Below the pieces are notes generated by a model. The model worked only from the letters and a program-made list of their open reading frames with translations, searched no databases and was not told the origin of the DNA. From Desulfofundulus luciae (lineage in GTDB: Bacteria > Bacillota > Desulfotomaculia > Desulfotomaculales > Desulfovirgulaceae), in contig NZ_JAUSUX010000006.1 of NCBI RefSeq assembly GCF_030813795.1, forward strand, positions 83,361-147,360: a DNA stretch of 64,000 bases. Reading direction: 5' to 3'. The number at the start of each line of letters is the position of its first letter. Position 1 is the stretch's first letter. The translations under genes and the position numbers were made by a program. Shown one piece after another: positions 33,082 through 41,879 of the stretch.

Positions 33082-35343
33082 ATGAAAACCAGGCAGTCGT
33101 TCATTATTATCGCCCTCATCTTTTTTATGGCCTTTTTCCAGACCCCCCAACAGGCCGGCACTGAACCGGCATTGCAGGCCGCCCTGCCGTCCAAAGATAA
33201 ACAAGGTAAACCCTTTATACCTGCACCCCGGGGGGGCAGGGTAGTCATGGTTGTTGTGGATCGGTTGAGCCTGTCCGATTTAAAGCATTTGCCCCATCTG
33301 CAAAAGTTGCAGCAACAGGGTGCATTAGGACTGATGAACGGCAATACGGCAGGGGCCTTAACCCCGGAAAACACCTACGCTACCATTGGAGCCGGGGTGC
33401 ATATTACTGCTAACGGCACGGCAGCTCTGGGCTTCAACGCCCGGGAGAGATTAGAATGGGGTACCGCCGGCGAGGAATTTTACCGGCGCACGGGCACGGT
33501 TGTAGAACCCGGCGCGTTGGTCCAGGTGGGTATTGTGCGCATCCACAAGCAAAACCAGCAACTGCCCTATCCAGCCATACCGGGCGCTCTGGGCTCTGCT
33601 CTGCATAAAGCGGGCTTGAAAACCGCCGTTTTAGGAAATGCCGACGTTCCCCAGGGGTTACGGCGGCAGGCACTGAGTATAGCCATGGATGAAGGCGGCG
33701 TGGTAGATTACGGCAATGTTGGTACAGCAATGCTGGCCAGTGATCCCTCCTTCCCGGGGGGACTACGTACCGATTACGGAAAGCTGTTGCACGCTTTTGA
33801 CCGGCTACCACCGGAGGTATCTCTGGCTGTTCTTGAACTGGGGGATCTCTCGCGGCTGGACGAAATGCGCGGCGATGTTTTGGATAAAGTAATGGATAAA
33901 CAGCGCCGGTTAACCCTGGAAAGGGTGGATCAATTTATCGGGGAACTGGCTTCGCGGCTCGATCCACACCGGGAGCTGTTGCTCATCGTTTCCCCCACAC
34001 CCGGGAAAGACATTGCGGGCGGTTCAAATTACCTGACTCCCATCATGGCCGTTGGGGCAGGGGTCACTCCCGGTACGTTATCTTCTCCCACCACCAAAAG
34101 GGCCGGCGTGGTGATGAACACCGACATTGCCCCAACAGTTTTGCACTTTCTAAGAATAGGAATACCCGGGGAAATGACCGGCCAGCCCATGTGGGTAACG
34201 GCTCCCGAAAAGGGCCAAATCGGTTTTTTAGAGCGTATGCTAAACCAGCTCACTCTTACGTACAATATCCGCCCGAATATACAAAAGGGGTATATTTTTT
34301 ATCAGCTCATTCTGCTATTGATATCCCTTTACTGCATTTTCTGGCGGCGCACCAGGCTGGGCCGGGTGCTGGAACCATTTTTGCTCTCGGTTATGGTGGT
34401 ACCCCTGGTCTATTTGCTGCTGCCTTTACTACCCCAGCCGACAACCTGGGTGGTTGTTTTAGAAATGGTAACTCTAACCGTTCTTATTACTCTGTTAACG
34501 GTTTTTATGCATCGCAGGTGGCAGCTGGATCCCTTTATCTTTTTATGCTTTGCCAATGGGGGGGTGATTTTACTGGATGCCGTGCTGGGAGGACCCCTGC
34601 AAAAAACGGCCATCATGGGATACGACCCCATCGTGGGCGCCCGCTTTTACGGTATTGGCAATGAATACGAGGGTATTCTCATCGGTTCAATGATTATTGG
34701 ATCTACAGCCCTGGTAACCCGGTTATCCCACTGGCGGAAACCCCTGTTACTCTTTACCGGGGTAATGTACATGGTCACCATTTATGTTTTGGCCGCCCCG
34801 CAACTGGGTACCGATGTGGGGGGAACCATAGCCGCTACCGGTGCGTTCTTTACTACCTTTTTATTGCTCACAGGCCGATCCCTGACTATTCAAAACGTTA
34901 TCCGGATTGTCCTGGGTGTGGTGGCACTGCTGGTGGCCTTTATGATTTACGACCTCCATCGGCCGCCCTGGCTGCAATCCCACATCGGGCGCAACACGTC
35001 CCTGGTATTACAGGGAGGTTGGCCTGTAGTGCTGGATATTATCCAGCGTAAGTCAGAGTTGAACATCAAACTGCTCCGCTACACCATCTGGAGCCGCATT
35101 TTCCTGGCCAGCCTGGGCAGCCTGGTGCTGCTCTTTCACCGTCCGGTAGGCGTGATGGCGGCCATCAGGAGCAAATATCCCGACCTCTTTCGCGGCTTTA
35201 TTGGCGTCACTACGGCCAGTATCCTGGTCTTGATTTTTAATGATTCGGGGATAGTGGCCGCAGCCACTACCATGGTTTTTGGCGCCCCACCTTTGGTTTA
35301 TCTGGTACTCAAAGAGATTGCCGAAGAAACACCAAAAGTGTAA
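33082..35343 (+). CDS. Alkaline-phosphatase-superfamily domain fused to multispan membrane domain
   Basis: A 753-residue protein. After a signal-anchor (residues 5-20) an extracytoplasmic domain of about 370 residues has features of the alkaline phosphatase/sulfatase fold: VVMVVVDRLSL for a metal-binding aspartate, NTYATIGAG for a possible nucleophile region, and NTDIAPTVLHFL near 350, the DIAPT motif of this superfamily. About ten membrane helices follow from 405 to the end. I do not recognise a named family. It could handle phospho-groups on cell-envelope polymers, and the preceding glycosyltransferase fits that. The reaction is unknown. Confidence 0.6.
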   Translation: MKTRQSFIIIALIFFMAFFQTPQQAGTEPALQAALPSKDKQGKPFIPAPRGGRVVMVVVDRLSLSDLKHLPHLQKLQQQGALGLMNGNTAGALTPENTYATIGAGVHITANGTAALGFNARERLEWGTAGEEFYRRTGTVVEPGALVQVGIVRIHKQNQQLPYPAIPGALGSALHKAGLKTAVLGNADVPQGLRRQALSIAMDEGGVVDYGNVGTAMLASDPSFPGGLRTDYGKLLHAFDRLPPEVSLAVLELGDLSRLDEMRGDVLDKVMDKQRRLTLERVDQFIGELASRLDPHRELLLIVSPTPGKDIAGGSNYLTPIMAVGAGVTPGTLSSPTTKRAGVVMNTDIAPTVLHFLRIGIPGEMTGQPMWVTAPEKGQIGFLERMLNQLTLTYNIRPNIQKGYIFYQLILLLISLYCIFWRRTRLGRVLEPFLLSVMVVPLVYLLLPLLPQPTTWVVVLEMVTLTVLITLLTVFMHRRWQLDPFIFLCFANGGVILLDAVLGGPLQKTAIMGYDPIVGARFYGIGNEYEGILIGSMIIGSTALVTRLSHWRKPLLLFTGVMYMVTIYVLAAPQLGTDVGGTIAATGAFFTTFLLLTGRSLTIQNVIRIVLGVVALLVAFMIYDLHRPPWLQSHIGRNTSLVLQGGWPVVLDIIQRKSELNIKLLRYTIWSRIFLASLGSLVLLFHRPVGVMAAIRSKYPDLFRGFIGVTTASILVLIFNDSGIVAAATTMVFGAPPLVYLVLKEIAEETPKV

Positions 35344-35375
35344 AAGAAACCCTATCAGGACCTTTAAAATTTTAT

Positions 35376-35403
35376 TTGACAACCACAAATCTTATGCTAC
35401 AAT
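35376..35403 (+). promoter_or_regulatory. Promoter of speD
   Basis: TTGACA (35376-35381), 16-base spacer, TACAAT (35398-35403). It gives a leader of about 90 bases that contains a long hairpin. Confidence 0.8.
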
Positions 35404-35411
35404 TGAACTTG

Positions 35412-35467
35412 ATTGGAATTGGCCAATCCTGACAAATGTCGAGTTTGTCAGGTGGCTTGATTCCAAT
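35412..35467 (+). promoter_or_regulatory. Long structured hairpin in the speD leader
   Basis: Three stacked helices fold into one 56-base hairpin: ATTGGAAT / ATTCCAAT (outer), GGCCA / TGGCT, and CCTGACAAA / TTTGTCAGG (inner), with loop TGTCGAG and only one- or two-base bulges. It begins at about +3 of the mapped promoter and is followed by AATATTTTGG. It may act as an attenuator or stability element; no known riboswitch class is recognised. Confidence 0.6.
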
Positions 35468-35499
35468 AATATTTTGGTCAAAGGGGGAAGATAACTAAG

Positions 35500-35892
35500 A
35501 TGAAACACTTGGGCCGCCATGTCTTGGCTGAAATTTATGGCTGCGAATTCGACATCCTCAACGACATCGAGAAAGTGGAAGAAATCATGGTCAATGCAGC
35601 CCTCGAAGCAGGAGCGGAGGTAAGGGAATGCGTGTTCCATAAATTCAGCCCGCAGGGAGTCAGCGGCGTGGTGGTTATCTCCGAATCCCACCTGGCCATT
35701 CATACCTGGCCGGAGCTGGGTTATGCAGCGGTTGATGTGTTTACCTGTGGTGAAAAGGTCGATCCCTGGGATGCATGCAACTACCTGACCAGCCAATTTC
35801 GTGCCAAGCACATGTCGGCCAGAGAAACCAAACGCGGTATCTTTCCCGTCGCTGAACAACCGGCTGAGCAACAGGTAGCTGTCAATCTTTAG
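35500..35892 (+). CDS. speD: S-adenosylmethionine decarboxylase proenzyme (prokaryotic type)
   Basis: A 130-residue pyruvoyl enzyme that decarboxylates SAM for spermidine synthesis. Self-cleavage occurs between E62 and S63 in [13 protein letters not shown], giving the pyruvoyl group on S63. H68 and C83, the residues used for processing and catalysis in the T. maritima enzyme, are at the same positions. The ATG follows GGGGGAAG. No spermidine synthase gene is adjacent. A structured leader and a strong terminator make it an independent unit. Confidence 0.95.
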   Translation: MKHLGRHVLAEIYGCEFDILNDIEKVEEIMVNAALEAGAEVRECVFHKFSPQGVSGVVVISESHLAIHTWPELGYAAVDVFTCGEKVDPWDACNYLTSQFRAKHMSARETKRGIFPVAEQPAEQQVAVNL

Positions 35893-35930
35893 GAGGGGGA
35901 TTTTTATTAGTACCCGGCTAACCAAGGGCT

Positions 35931-35976
35931 AGTGAGCCTTGCGATCTGAAAAAAGATTGCAGGGCTCACTGCATTT
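35931..35976 (+). terminator. Terminator of speD
   Basis: Long stem AGTGAGCC...GATCT / AGATT...GGGCTCACT with an A-rich loop, followed by GCATTTTTC. Confidence 0.85.
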
Positions 35977-36060
35977 TTCGGCCATTTTTCATACCGGGAA
36001 GGAAATTTTTTAGCCGTAACGAATCAATATTAAGTTAGGGTAAAATTAAGGAGGTCTAAA

Positions 36061-36813
36061 ATGTTCGACCGGGTACTCGCCCCCATTAAATCAGAACTTC
36101 AGCAAGCGCAAAACATACTGGCCAAATCCCATCAGATCCGGGCCGGGCACCTCGGCAGGTTTGCCAGCCTGGTACCCGGCAGTTTTCATGATATCATCCG
36201 CCCCGCCCTGGTACTGTTGTCGGCCAGGATTTTTGCGCCTCTAAATTCCCAGGCCGTTGCCCTGGCAGCCGTTATACAGTTCATCTACCTGGCTGCCCGC
36301 ATACACCGTAATGTCCGGGAGTGCCCCGGACCGGAGGACCCGACAGACGGTTACCAGTTTCCGGTGCTGGTTGGAGATTACTTTTATAGCCGGTTTTTTA
36401 CATGCCTGTGTAACCATGGTGTGGTGAAGTACTTAAAACCCCTTTCTAGAATAATCTGTGAAATGAGTGAGGGCGGTATCCTGCGTATCAAAAGTGGAGA
36501 TGGACAGCTAAATGCGGACGTGCTCAAGCAAATTGTCTACAAGGAAACGGCCGTCCTTTTTGGCGGCGGGTGCCGGCTGGCCGGCCACCTGGCCGGTGCG
36601 TCGGAACGGGAACAAAAAGCATTGGACAGGTTGGGAACAAGCTTTGGTATGGCCGTGGGGTTAAGCGAATATGCCCAGGAAACCAACGGCTACCTTGGGG
36701 AAGCCCTCCTGGCTCTAACTGGTCTTCCCCCGGGGGAAAGTCGCGATATTTTAGAACAATTAATCCTGCTATTCCAAAAACAAAACGCTGGACTGGCCGT
36801 CCAGGTAGGATAA
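36061..36813 (+). CDS. Polyprenyl-synthase-like protein without aspartate-rich motifs
   Basis: A 250-residue, all-helical homologue of trans-polyprenyl diphosphate synthases, shorter than the usual 300-325. Family traces are IIRPALVLLSARIF, the VLVGDYFYSRFF stretch and KETAVLFGGGCRLAGHLAG. Both catalytic aspartate clusters are gone: the first DDxxD position reads IHRNVRE (81-87) and the second reads GLSEYAQETNG. It therefore cannot bind Mg-diphosphate in the normal way and is probably a non-catalytic partner or regulator of a quinone side-chain synthase. It heads the menaquinone operon and is followed after 19 bases by menG. AAGGAGG precedes the ATG. Confidence 0.75.
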   Translation: MFDRVLAPIKSELQQAQNILAKSHQIRAGHLGRFASLVPGSFHDIIRPALVLLSARIFAPLNSQAVALAAVIQFIYLAARIHRNVRECPGPEDPTDGYQFPVLVGDYFYSRFFTCLCNHGVVKYLKPLSRIICEMSEGGILRIKSGDGQLNADVLKQIVYKETAVLFGGGCRLAGHLAGASEREQKALDRLGTSFGMAVGLSEYAQETNGYLGEALLALTGLPPGESRDILEQLILLFQKQNAGLAVQVG

Positions 36814-36832
36814 GCAAAAAGGAGCAAGATTG

Positions 36833-37558
36833 ATGGTCCGCATTCCATCACCCTATCGCAGCAAAGAAGAATATGTACACGCCATCTTTTCTTCCATAGC
36901 CCACCGCTACGACCTTTTGAACACCGCCTTGAGCTTTAACCGGGACAAGTACTGGCGCCGTTTCGCCGCCGCCCAGACCAGCCTGCAGCCGGGAGGCTAC
37001 GGCCTGGATGTCTGCTGCGGGACGGGGATGCTCACCATCGAGCAGGCGCGCCTGACCGGACCCCGGGGCCGGGTGGTAGGGCTGGACTTTTGTGAAAACA
37101 TGCTGGCAAAGGCCAGGGAAAACGTTAAAAAAACTCCCTTTTCCGAACAAATCCAGTTTGTGCAGGGAAATGCCGTTAATTTGCCCTTCCCGGATAATAC
37201 CTTTGACTGTGCCACCATTGGCTTTGCCCTGCGCAATGTACCGGATATCCGCAAAACCATCAGTGAAATGGCGCGGGTGGTCCGGCCGGGGGGCAAAGTG
37301 GTATCCCTGGAATTGTCCAAACCCAGCGTTCCCATTTTCAAGCAGCTCTATTATTTTTACTTCAACCACCTGGTACCCCTTCTAGGGCGTCTGGGAATCG
37401 GCTTCGATGGCCCGTATAGCTACCTGCCCAATTCCTTAAAGGATTTTCCCCACCAGCGGGAAATCAAAGAGCTCTTTCGTGATGTGGGCTTAGCGGATGC
37501 CCGCTACTACGAACTTACCGGTGGAATTGTTACCGTACACGTGGGTACCGTGGTTTAA
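36833..37558 (+). CDS. menG: Demethylmenaquinone methyltransferase (UbiE/MenG)
   Basis: A 241-residue class I SAM-dependent methyltransferase that adds the ring methyl group in the last step of menaquinone synthesis. The SAM-binding motif GLDVCCGTGMLT lies near residues 49-60, followed by the UbiE signatures YDLLNTALSFNRDKYWRR near the start and PDNTFDCATIGFALRNVPD in the middle. The ATG at 36833 has AAAGGAG eight bases upstream and is preferred to the TTG one codon earlier. Its place directly before the other menaquinone genes confirms the role. Confidence 0.93.
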   Translation: MVRIPSPYRSKEEYVHAIFSSIAHRYDLLNTALSFNRDKYWRRFAAAQTSLQPGGYGLDVCCGTGMLTIEQARLTGPRGRVVGLDFCENMLAKARENVKKTPFSEQIQFVQGNAVNLPFPDNTFDCATIGFALRNVPDIRKTISEMARVVRPGGKVVSLELSKPSVPIFKQLYYFYFNHLVPLLGRLGIGFDGPYSYLPNSLKDFPHQREIKELFRDVGLADARYYELTGGIVTVHVGTVV

Positions 37559-37573
37559 GGCGGAGGTAGTGTC

Positions 37574-39010
37574 ATGGCTTATAAAGATTTGCGGGCCTTC
37601 CTTTCTGTACTGGAAAGGAGGGGAATGTTAAAAAGAATCACCACGGAAGTGGATGTGGAGCTGGAAATAACCGAGATTACAAACCGGGTTTGCAAAGCCG
37701 GCGGGCCGGCACTGCTTTTTGAAAATGTGCGGGGTTACGATATGCCTGTGTTGACCAATGCCTTTGGTTCTCTGGAACGGATGTGTCTGGCCCTGGAGGT
37801 AGAAAACCTGGATCAGATTGGAGAAGAATTAATTAGTATTTTGCAACCTGCCGAACTGCCCGTAACTTTTCTGGATAAGCTCAAGGCCATACCGAAGCTG
37901 GCCCAATTGTCCTCGTTTATACCCAAAATAGTGCCAACCGGTCCCTGCAAGGAAGTAATTATCCGGAACAACCCTTCCCTGAAAGAACTGCCAGTGCTCA
38001 AATGCTGGCCCCTGGATGGAGGGCCATTTATCACCCTGCCCCTGGTCTTCACCCGGGACCCTCTTACGGGACGGCGCAATGTGGGTATGTACCGCATGCA
38101 GGTTTTTGACGAACGTACCACGGGTATGCACTGGCACATCCACAAGGGAGGGGCAGAACATATACGAAACTATGATGGTCCCATGCCCGTAGCAGTGGCC
38201 ATTGGTGCCGATCCGGCGGTTATTTATGCGGCGACGGCCCCTCTGCCTTCCGGAATCGATGAAATGCTCTTTGCCGGTTTTTTACGCAAAGAACCGGTGG
38301 AACTGGTCCGCTGTGAAACGGTGGACCTGGAGGTTCCCGCCAATGCCGAAATCATCCTGGAAGGTTACGTGGACCCGCGGGAGACCCGCGTGGAGGGACC
38401 CTTTGGTGACCACACGGGCTATTATTCTCTGCCGGATCATTACCCGGTTTTCCATTTGACCTGTATTACCCGGCGTAAAAACCCTATTTACACCGCGACC
38501 ATTGTGGGCAAACCACCAATGGAAGACGCCTATCTCGGTAAGGCCACCGAGCGCATCTTCTTGCCCCTGATGCGGCTGCAGCTACCGGAAATTGTGGACA
38601 TAAACATGCCCTTTGAGGGAGTATTTCATAACTGTGTTATTGTATCAATTAAAAAACACTACCCGGGACAGGCCAAAAAGGTAATGTGCGCCCTGTGGGG
38701 TATGGGACTGATGATGCTGGCCAAGCTGATTATTGTGGTGGATGAAAATGTGGACGTACAAAACCTTTCCGAAGTAATGTGGAGGGTATTCAATAATGTC
38801 GACCCGCGCCGGGATGTCCTGATGGTGGACGGCCCCCTGGATGCCCTGGATCATTCGTCGCCCTTACCCCATTACGGCAGTAAAATGGGCATTGACGCCA
38901 CCCGGAAAGGTCCCGGCGAAGGACATATGAGGGAATGGCCCCCGGATATAGAGATGAGCGCAGACATCAAGGAACTTGTGGACAGGAAGTGGGAGAGCTA
39001 TGGTTTATAG
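37574..39010 (+). CDS. UbiD-family decarboxylase, menaquinone pathway
   Basis: A 478-residue UbiD-type decarboxylase that depends on prenylated FMN. In futalosine-pathway organisms such a protein removes the carboxyl group from the prenylated 1,4-dihydroxy-6-naphthoate. Visible family blocks include GMHWHIHKGGAEH and the conserved glutamate/arginine region in YVDPRETRVEGPFGDHTGYYSLPDHYP (two adjoining blocks). It lies 15 bases after menG and overlaps the prenyltransferase start. The UbiX-type flavin prenyltransferase it needs is not in this window. Confidence 0.9.
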   Translation: MAYKDLRAFLSVLERRGMLKRITTEVDVELEITEITNRVCKAGGPALLFENVRGYDMPVLTNAFGSLERMCLALEVENLDQIGEELISILQPAELPVTFLDKLKAIPKLAQLSSFIPKIVPTGPCKEVIIRNNPSLKELPVLKCWPLDGGPFITLPLVFTRDPLTGRRNVGMYRMQVFDERTTGMHWHIHKGGAEHIRNYDGPMPVAVAIGADPAVIYAATAPLPSGIDEMLFAGFLRKEPVELVRCETVDLEVPANAEIILEGYVDPRETRVEGPFGDHTGYYSLPDHYPVFHLTCITRRKNPIYTATIVGKPPMEDAYLGKATERIFLPLMRLQLPEIVDINMPFEGVFHNCVIVSIKKHYPGQAKKVMCALWGMGLMMLAKLIIVVDENVDVQNLSEVMWRVFNNVDPRRDVLMVDGPLDALDHSSPLPHYGSKMGIDATRKGPGEGHMREWPPDIEMSADIKELVDRKWESYGL

Positions 39011-39878
39011 GATAGTGCACAAGACACGCATTATCCTGGAAATGATTAAATTTGAACATACCGTTTTTGCCCTGCCCTTTGCTTATGTGGGTGCGCTCCT
39101 GGTACAAAAACAAATACCCAGCCTGCACGACCTGCTCTGGATTACCCTGGCCATGGTGGGGGCCCGCACTGCCGCAATGTCTCTCAACCGGTTAATTGAC
39201 CGGCATATTGATGCGCTAAATCCCCGTACGGCCAACCGGGCGCTGCCCCGGGGATTGATTAACGTAAAGGAAGTGTGGCTTTTAGTCATCCTTTCCTTTG
39301 CCCTGTTGTCTCTGTCAGCCTACCAGTTGAGCCCTCTGGCCTTTAAGCTGTTTCCGGTTGCAGTGGCGGTCCTCTCCTTTTACTCTTATACCAAACGTTT
39401 TTCCTGGACCTGCCACCTTTTTTTGGGTCTGGCCCTGGGGCTGGCCCCGGTGGGCGCCTGGATTGCCATTGCCAATCGTTTTGATCTGGCCCCTGTACTC
39501 ATCGGGTTGGGGGTTCTTTTCTGGGTGGCAGGTTTTGATATTATTTATGCCTGTGATGACTATGACTTTGACCGTAAATACGGTATTTACTCCATTCCGG
39601 CCCGTTTTGGCCTGGAACGGGCATTACTAATTTCGTCCTTTTTCCACATTGTCGCACCGATATTTTTCATCTCCGTGGCCTTTATCTTAAACCTGGGAAT
39701 ACTTTACCTGGCGGGTGTGCTGATTGCCGTGGTCCTTTTATTCAAACAGCATACCCTGGTTTCACCCAATGACCTTTCCCGTGCCGGAGTGGCTTTCTTC
39801 AATCTTAACGGGACTTTAAGCGTAATAATGTTTATCTTTACCCTTTTAGACGTGCTCTTTCCCCTGCACCTTTTTTAG
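39000..39878 (+). CDS. UbiA-family prenyltransferase, menaquinone pathway
   Basis: A 292-residue integral-membrane aromatic prenyltransferase that attaches the polyprenyl tail to the naphthoate ring. The first aspartate motif is NRLIDRHIDALNPRTANR near residues 69-86 and the second is YACDDYDFDRKYGIYS near 185-200. There are eight to nine hydrophobic segments. The ATG at 39000 overlaps the end of the UbiD-like gene by 11 bases, so the two are translationally coupled. The family also includes 4-hydroxybenzoate prenyltransferases, but the surrounding mqn genes favour a naphthoate acceptor (MqnP type). Confidence 0.9.
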   Translation: MVYRIVHKTRIILEMIKFEHTVFALPFAYVGALLVQKQIPSLHDLLWITLAMVGARTAAMSLNRLIDRHIDALNPRTANRALPRGLINVKEVWLLVILSFALLSLSAYQLSPLAFKLFPVAVAVLSFYSYTKRFSWTCHLFLGLALGLAPVGAWIAIANRFDLAPVLIGLGVLFWVAGFDIIYACDDYDFDRKYGIYSIPARFGLERALLISSFFHIVAPIFFISVAFILNLGILYLAGVLIAVVLLFKQHTLVSPNDLSRAGVAFFNLNGTLSVIMFIFTLLDVLFPLHLF

Positions 39879-39921
39879 TTAGGGAAGGCACTTAAAAAAT
39901 TTAAGGGAGGAAAAGGAGATT

Positions 39922-41028
39922 ATGGATAAATTTTTTGTTTCTGAAGAATTAAAGGACATCGCCGAAAAAGTGCAGGCGGGAGAACGCTTAAGTTTTGAAG
40001 ACGGGGTGCGTTTATTTAAATCCGGGGATCTTTTAACCATTGGTTACCTGGCCGATGTGATCCGCCAGCAGAAAAACGGCAACCGCGCGTACTTCATTGT
40101 CAACCGGCATATTAATCATACGAATATTTGTATCAATCGCTGCCCCCTATGTGCTTTCGGGCGGGATCCCGGCGACCGGGGAGCCTATACCATGACCCTT
40201 GATGAAATTGAAGCCCGGGCACTGGAATGCCGGGGGCAGGGTGTATCGGAAATTCACATTGTAGGCGGATTAAATGATACGCTGGATCTGGAATACTATC
40301 TGGAAATGCTGCGCCGGGTGCGCCGGGCCCTGCCGGGAACGACAATTCAGGGCTTTACGGCCGTAGAGGTAGATTACCTGGCCCGGAGCAACGGACTCTC
40401 CATTGAAAAAATCCTGGAACTGCTAAAAGACGCCGGACTGGACTCCTTACCAGGCGGAGGGGCGGAAATATTTGCCCCACGGGTGCGGGAGCGGATCTGC
40501 CCGCGTAAAATCAGCGGCGACCGCTGGCTGGAAGTGCACGAAACGGCCCATCGCCTGGGCATGCGGACCAACGCTACTATGCTTTACGGCCATATTGAAA
40601 CCATTGAAGAACGGGTGGAACATTTAATCAGGCTGCGGGAGCTACAGGATCGCACTGGCGGTTTTCTGGCCTTTATCCCCCTGGCATTCCATCCAAAAAA
40701 CACCGGGCTGGAATCCCTGGGATTGGCCGGCACTACCGGTTACGAGGATTTAAAAGTGCTGGCTGTTGCCCGCCTGATGCTGGATAACTTCGATCACATC
40801 AAAGCCTTTTGGATTATGATTGGCCCGAAACTGGCCCAGGTAGCCCTTTCCTTCGGAGTGGACGATCTGGACGGTACGGTGGTGGAGGAAAAAATTGCCC
40901 ACGACGCGGGTGCTGAAACGGACCAGTACATGCCCAAGCAAAAACTAATCAAAATGATCCGGGCGGCAGGGCGAATACCGGTAGAACGGGATACCCTGTA
41001 TAATGTACGCTGGGAGGGGTTGCAGTGA
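39922..41028 (+). CDS. mqnE: Aminofutalosine synthase (radical SAM)
   Basis: A 368-residue radical-SAM enzyme that joins 3-[(1-carboxyvinyl)oxy]benzoate, the MqnA product, to SAM's adenosyl moiety to form aminodeoxyfutalosine. The [4Fe-4S] motif CxxxCxxC is C70, C74, C77 in NICINRCPLCAF. The SAM-binding and barrel blocks HIVGGLNDTLDLEYY and LPGGGAEIFAPRVRE follow. It precedes mqnA with a 4-base overlap. It is distinguished from its relative MqnC by its place before mqnA and the HPKNTGLE block. Confidence 0.93.
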   Translation: MDKFFVSEELKDIAEKVQAGERLSFEDGVRLFKSGDLLTIGYLADVIRQQKNGNRAYFIVNRHINHTNICINRCPLCAFGRDPGDRGAYTMTLDEIEARALECRGQGVSEIHIVGGLNDTLDLEYYLEMLRRVRRALPGTTIQGFTAVEVDYLARSNGLSIEKILELLKDAGLDSLPGGGAEIFAPRVRERICPRKISGDRWLEVHETAHRLGMRTNATMLYGHIETIEERVEHLIRLRELQDRTGGFLAFIPLAFHPKNTGLESLGLAGTTGYEDLKVLAVARLMLDNFDHIKAFWIMIGPKLAQVALSFGVDDLDGTVVEEKIAHDAGAETDQYMPKQKLIKMIRAAGRIPVERDTLYNVRWEGLQ

Positions 41029-41879
41029 CCAGGTTGCGCCTGGGGCAGATAGAATACCTGAACTGTCTGCCGGTCTACCATGCCCTTGAGGAAGGGTTAC
41101 TTCCATTGGACGGGGAACTGATAAAGGGACCCCCTACCAGGTTAAACCGCATGTTTTTCGAGGGAGATCTCCACTGCACCCCTCTTTCGTCCATTGAATA
41201 CGCCCGCCACGCCGGGGATTGTTTCATTTTACCCCGCCTATCCATAGCAAGCGACGGCAGGGTGGCCAGCGTCCTTTTCTTCAGCCACCTCCCGGTTACC
41301 GAACTGGAGGGAAAAAGGGTTTGCGTAACCACGGCCTCGGCTACCTCCGTGGTTTTACTGCGTGTCCTCTTTGAACATTACTACCACGTGGAAGTAGAAC
41401 TCTACCCGGTGAAAGCGGATTTAAAGGCCATGCTGGAAATAGGGGACGGGGCACTGCTCATTGGTGACGACGCCATGCTGGCCCACCAGCAGGTAATCGG
41501 GGAGGGCATGCCGTTGTTCATCACCGACCTGGGTCAGGCCTGGAAAGACTTCACCGGGGAAAAGATGGTTTATGCCCTGTGGGTGATCAGGCGGGAATTT
41601 GCCGAAGCCCACCCCCGGGGAGCCACCGCCCTGGCCGAACTGCTCTACCACTCCCTGGAAATAGGCATGGGGAATTTGCCCGCGCTTGTTAAAAAAGCAC
41701 ACCGGCGCACAGGGCTACCCCTGATGGTACTGGAAGATTATTTTCACACCATCCGTTACGACTTTGACTGGGACTACCGCCGGGCATTGCTCACTTTTTA
41801 TGATTATGCCTACAAGAGCGGCATCATCGAAGAAAGAGTTAAGCTCTCGGTCTGGGGTGAAGACAAGTGCCAGAAGTAA
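41025..41879 (+). CDS. mqnA: Chorismate dehydratase
   Basis: A 284-residue periplasmic-binding-protein-fold enzyme that dehydrates chorismate in the first step of the futalosine menaquinone route. Typical blocks are LGQIEYLNCLPVYHALE at the N terminus, TPLSSIEYA near 58-66 and LLIGDDAMLA in the middle. The start overlaps the mqnE stop and its own end overlaps the mqnC start by 13 bases, indicating tight coupling. Confidence 0.92.
   Translation: MTRLRLGQIEYLNCLPVYHALEEGLLPLDGELIKGPPTRLNRMFFEGDLHCTPLSSIEYARHAGDCFILPRLSIASDGRVASVLFFSHLPVTELEGKRVCVTTASATSVVLLRVLFEHYYHVEVELYPVKADLKAMLEIGDGALLIGDDAMLAHQQVIGEGMPLFITDLGQAWKDFTGEKMVYALWVIRREFAEAHPRGATALAELLYHSLEIGMGNLPALVKKAHRRTGLPLMVLEDYFHTIRYDFDWDYRRALLTFYDYAYKSGIIEERVKLSVWGEDKCQK

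Noticed and set aside
35279..35494. 71-codon ORF through the speD promoter and leader hairpin
   Set aside because: It starts inside the previous gene and has no start codon with a ribosome site in the leader; the inverted repeats explain the sequence better.
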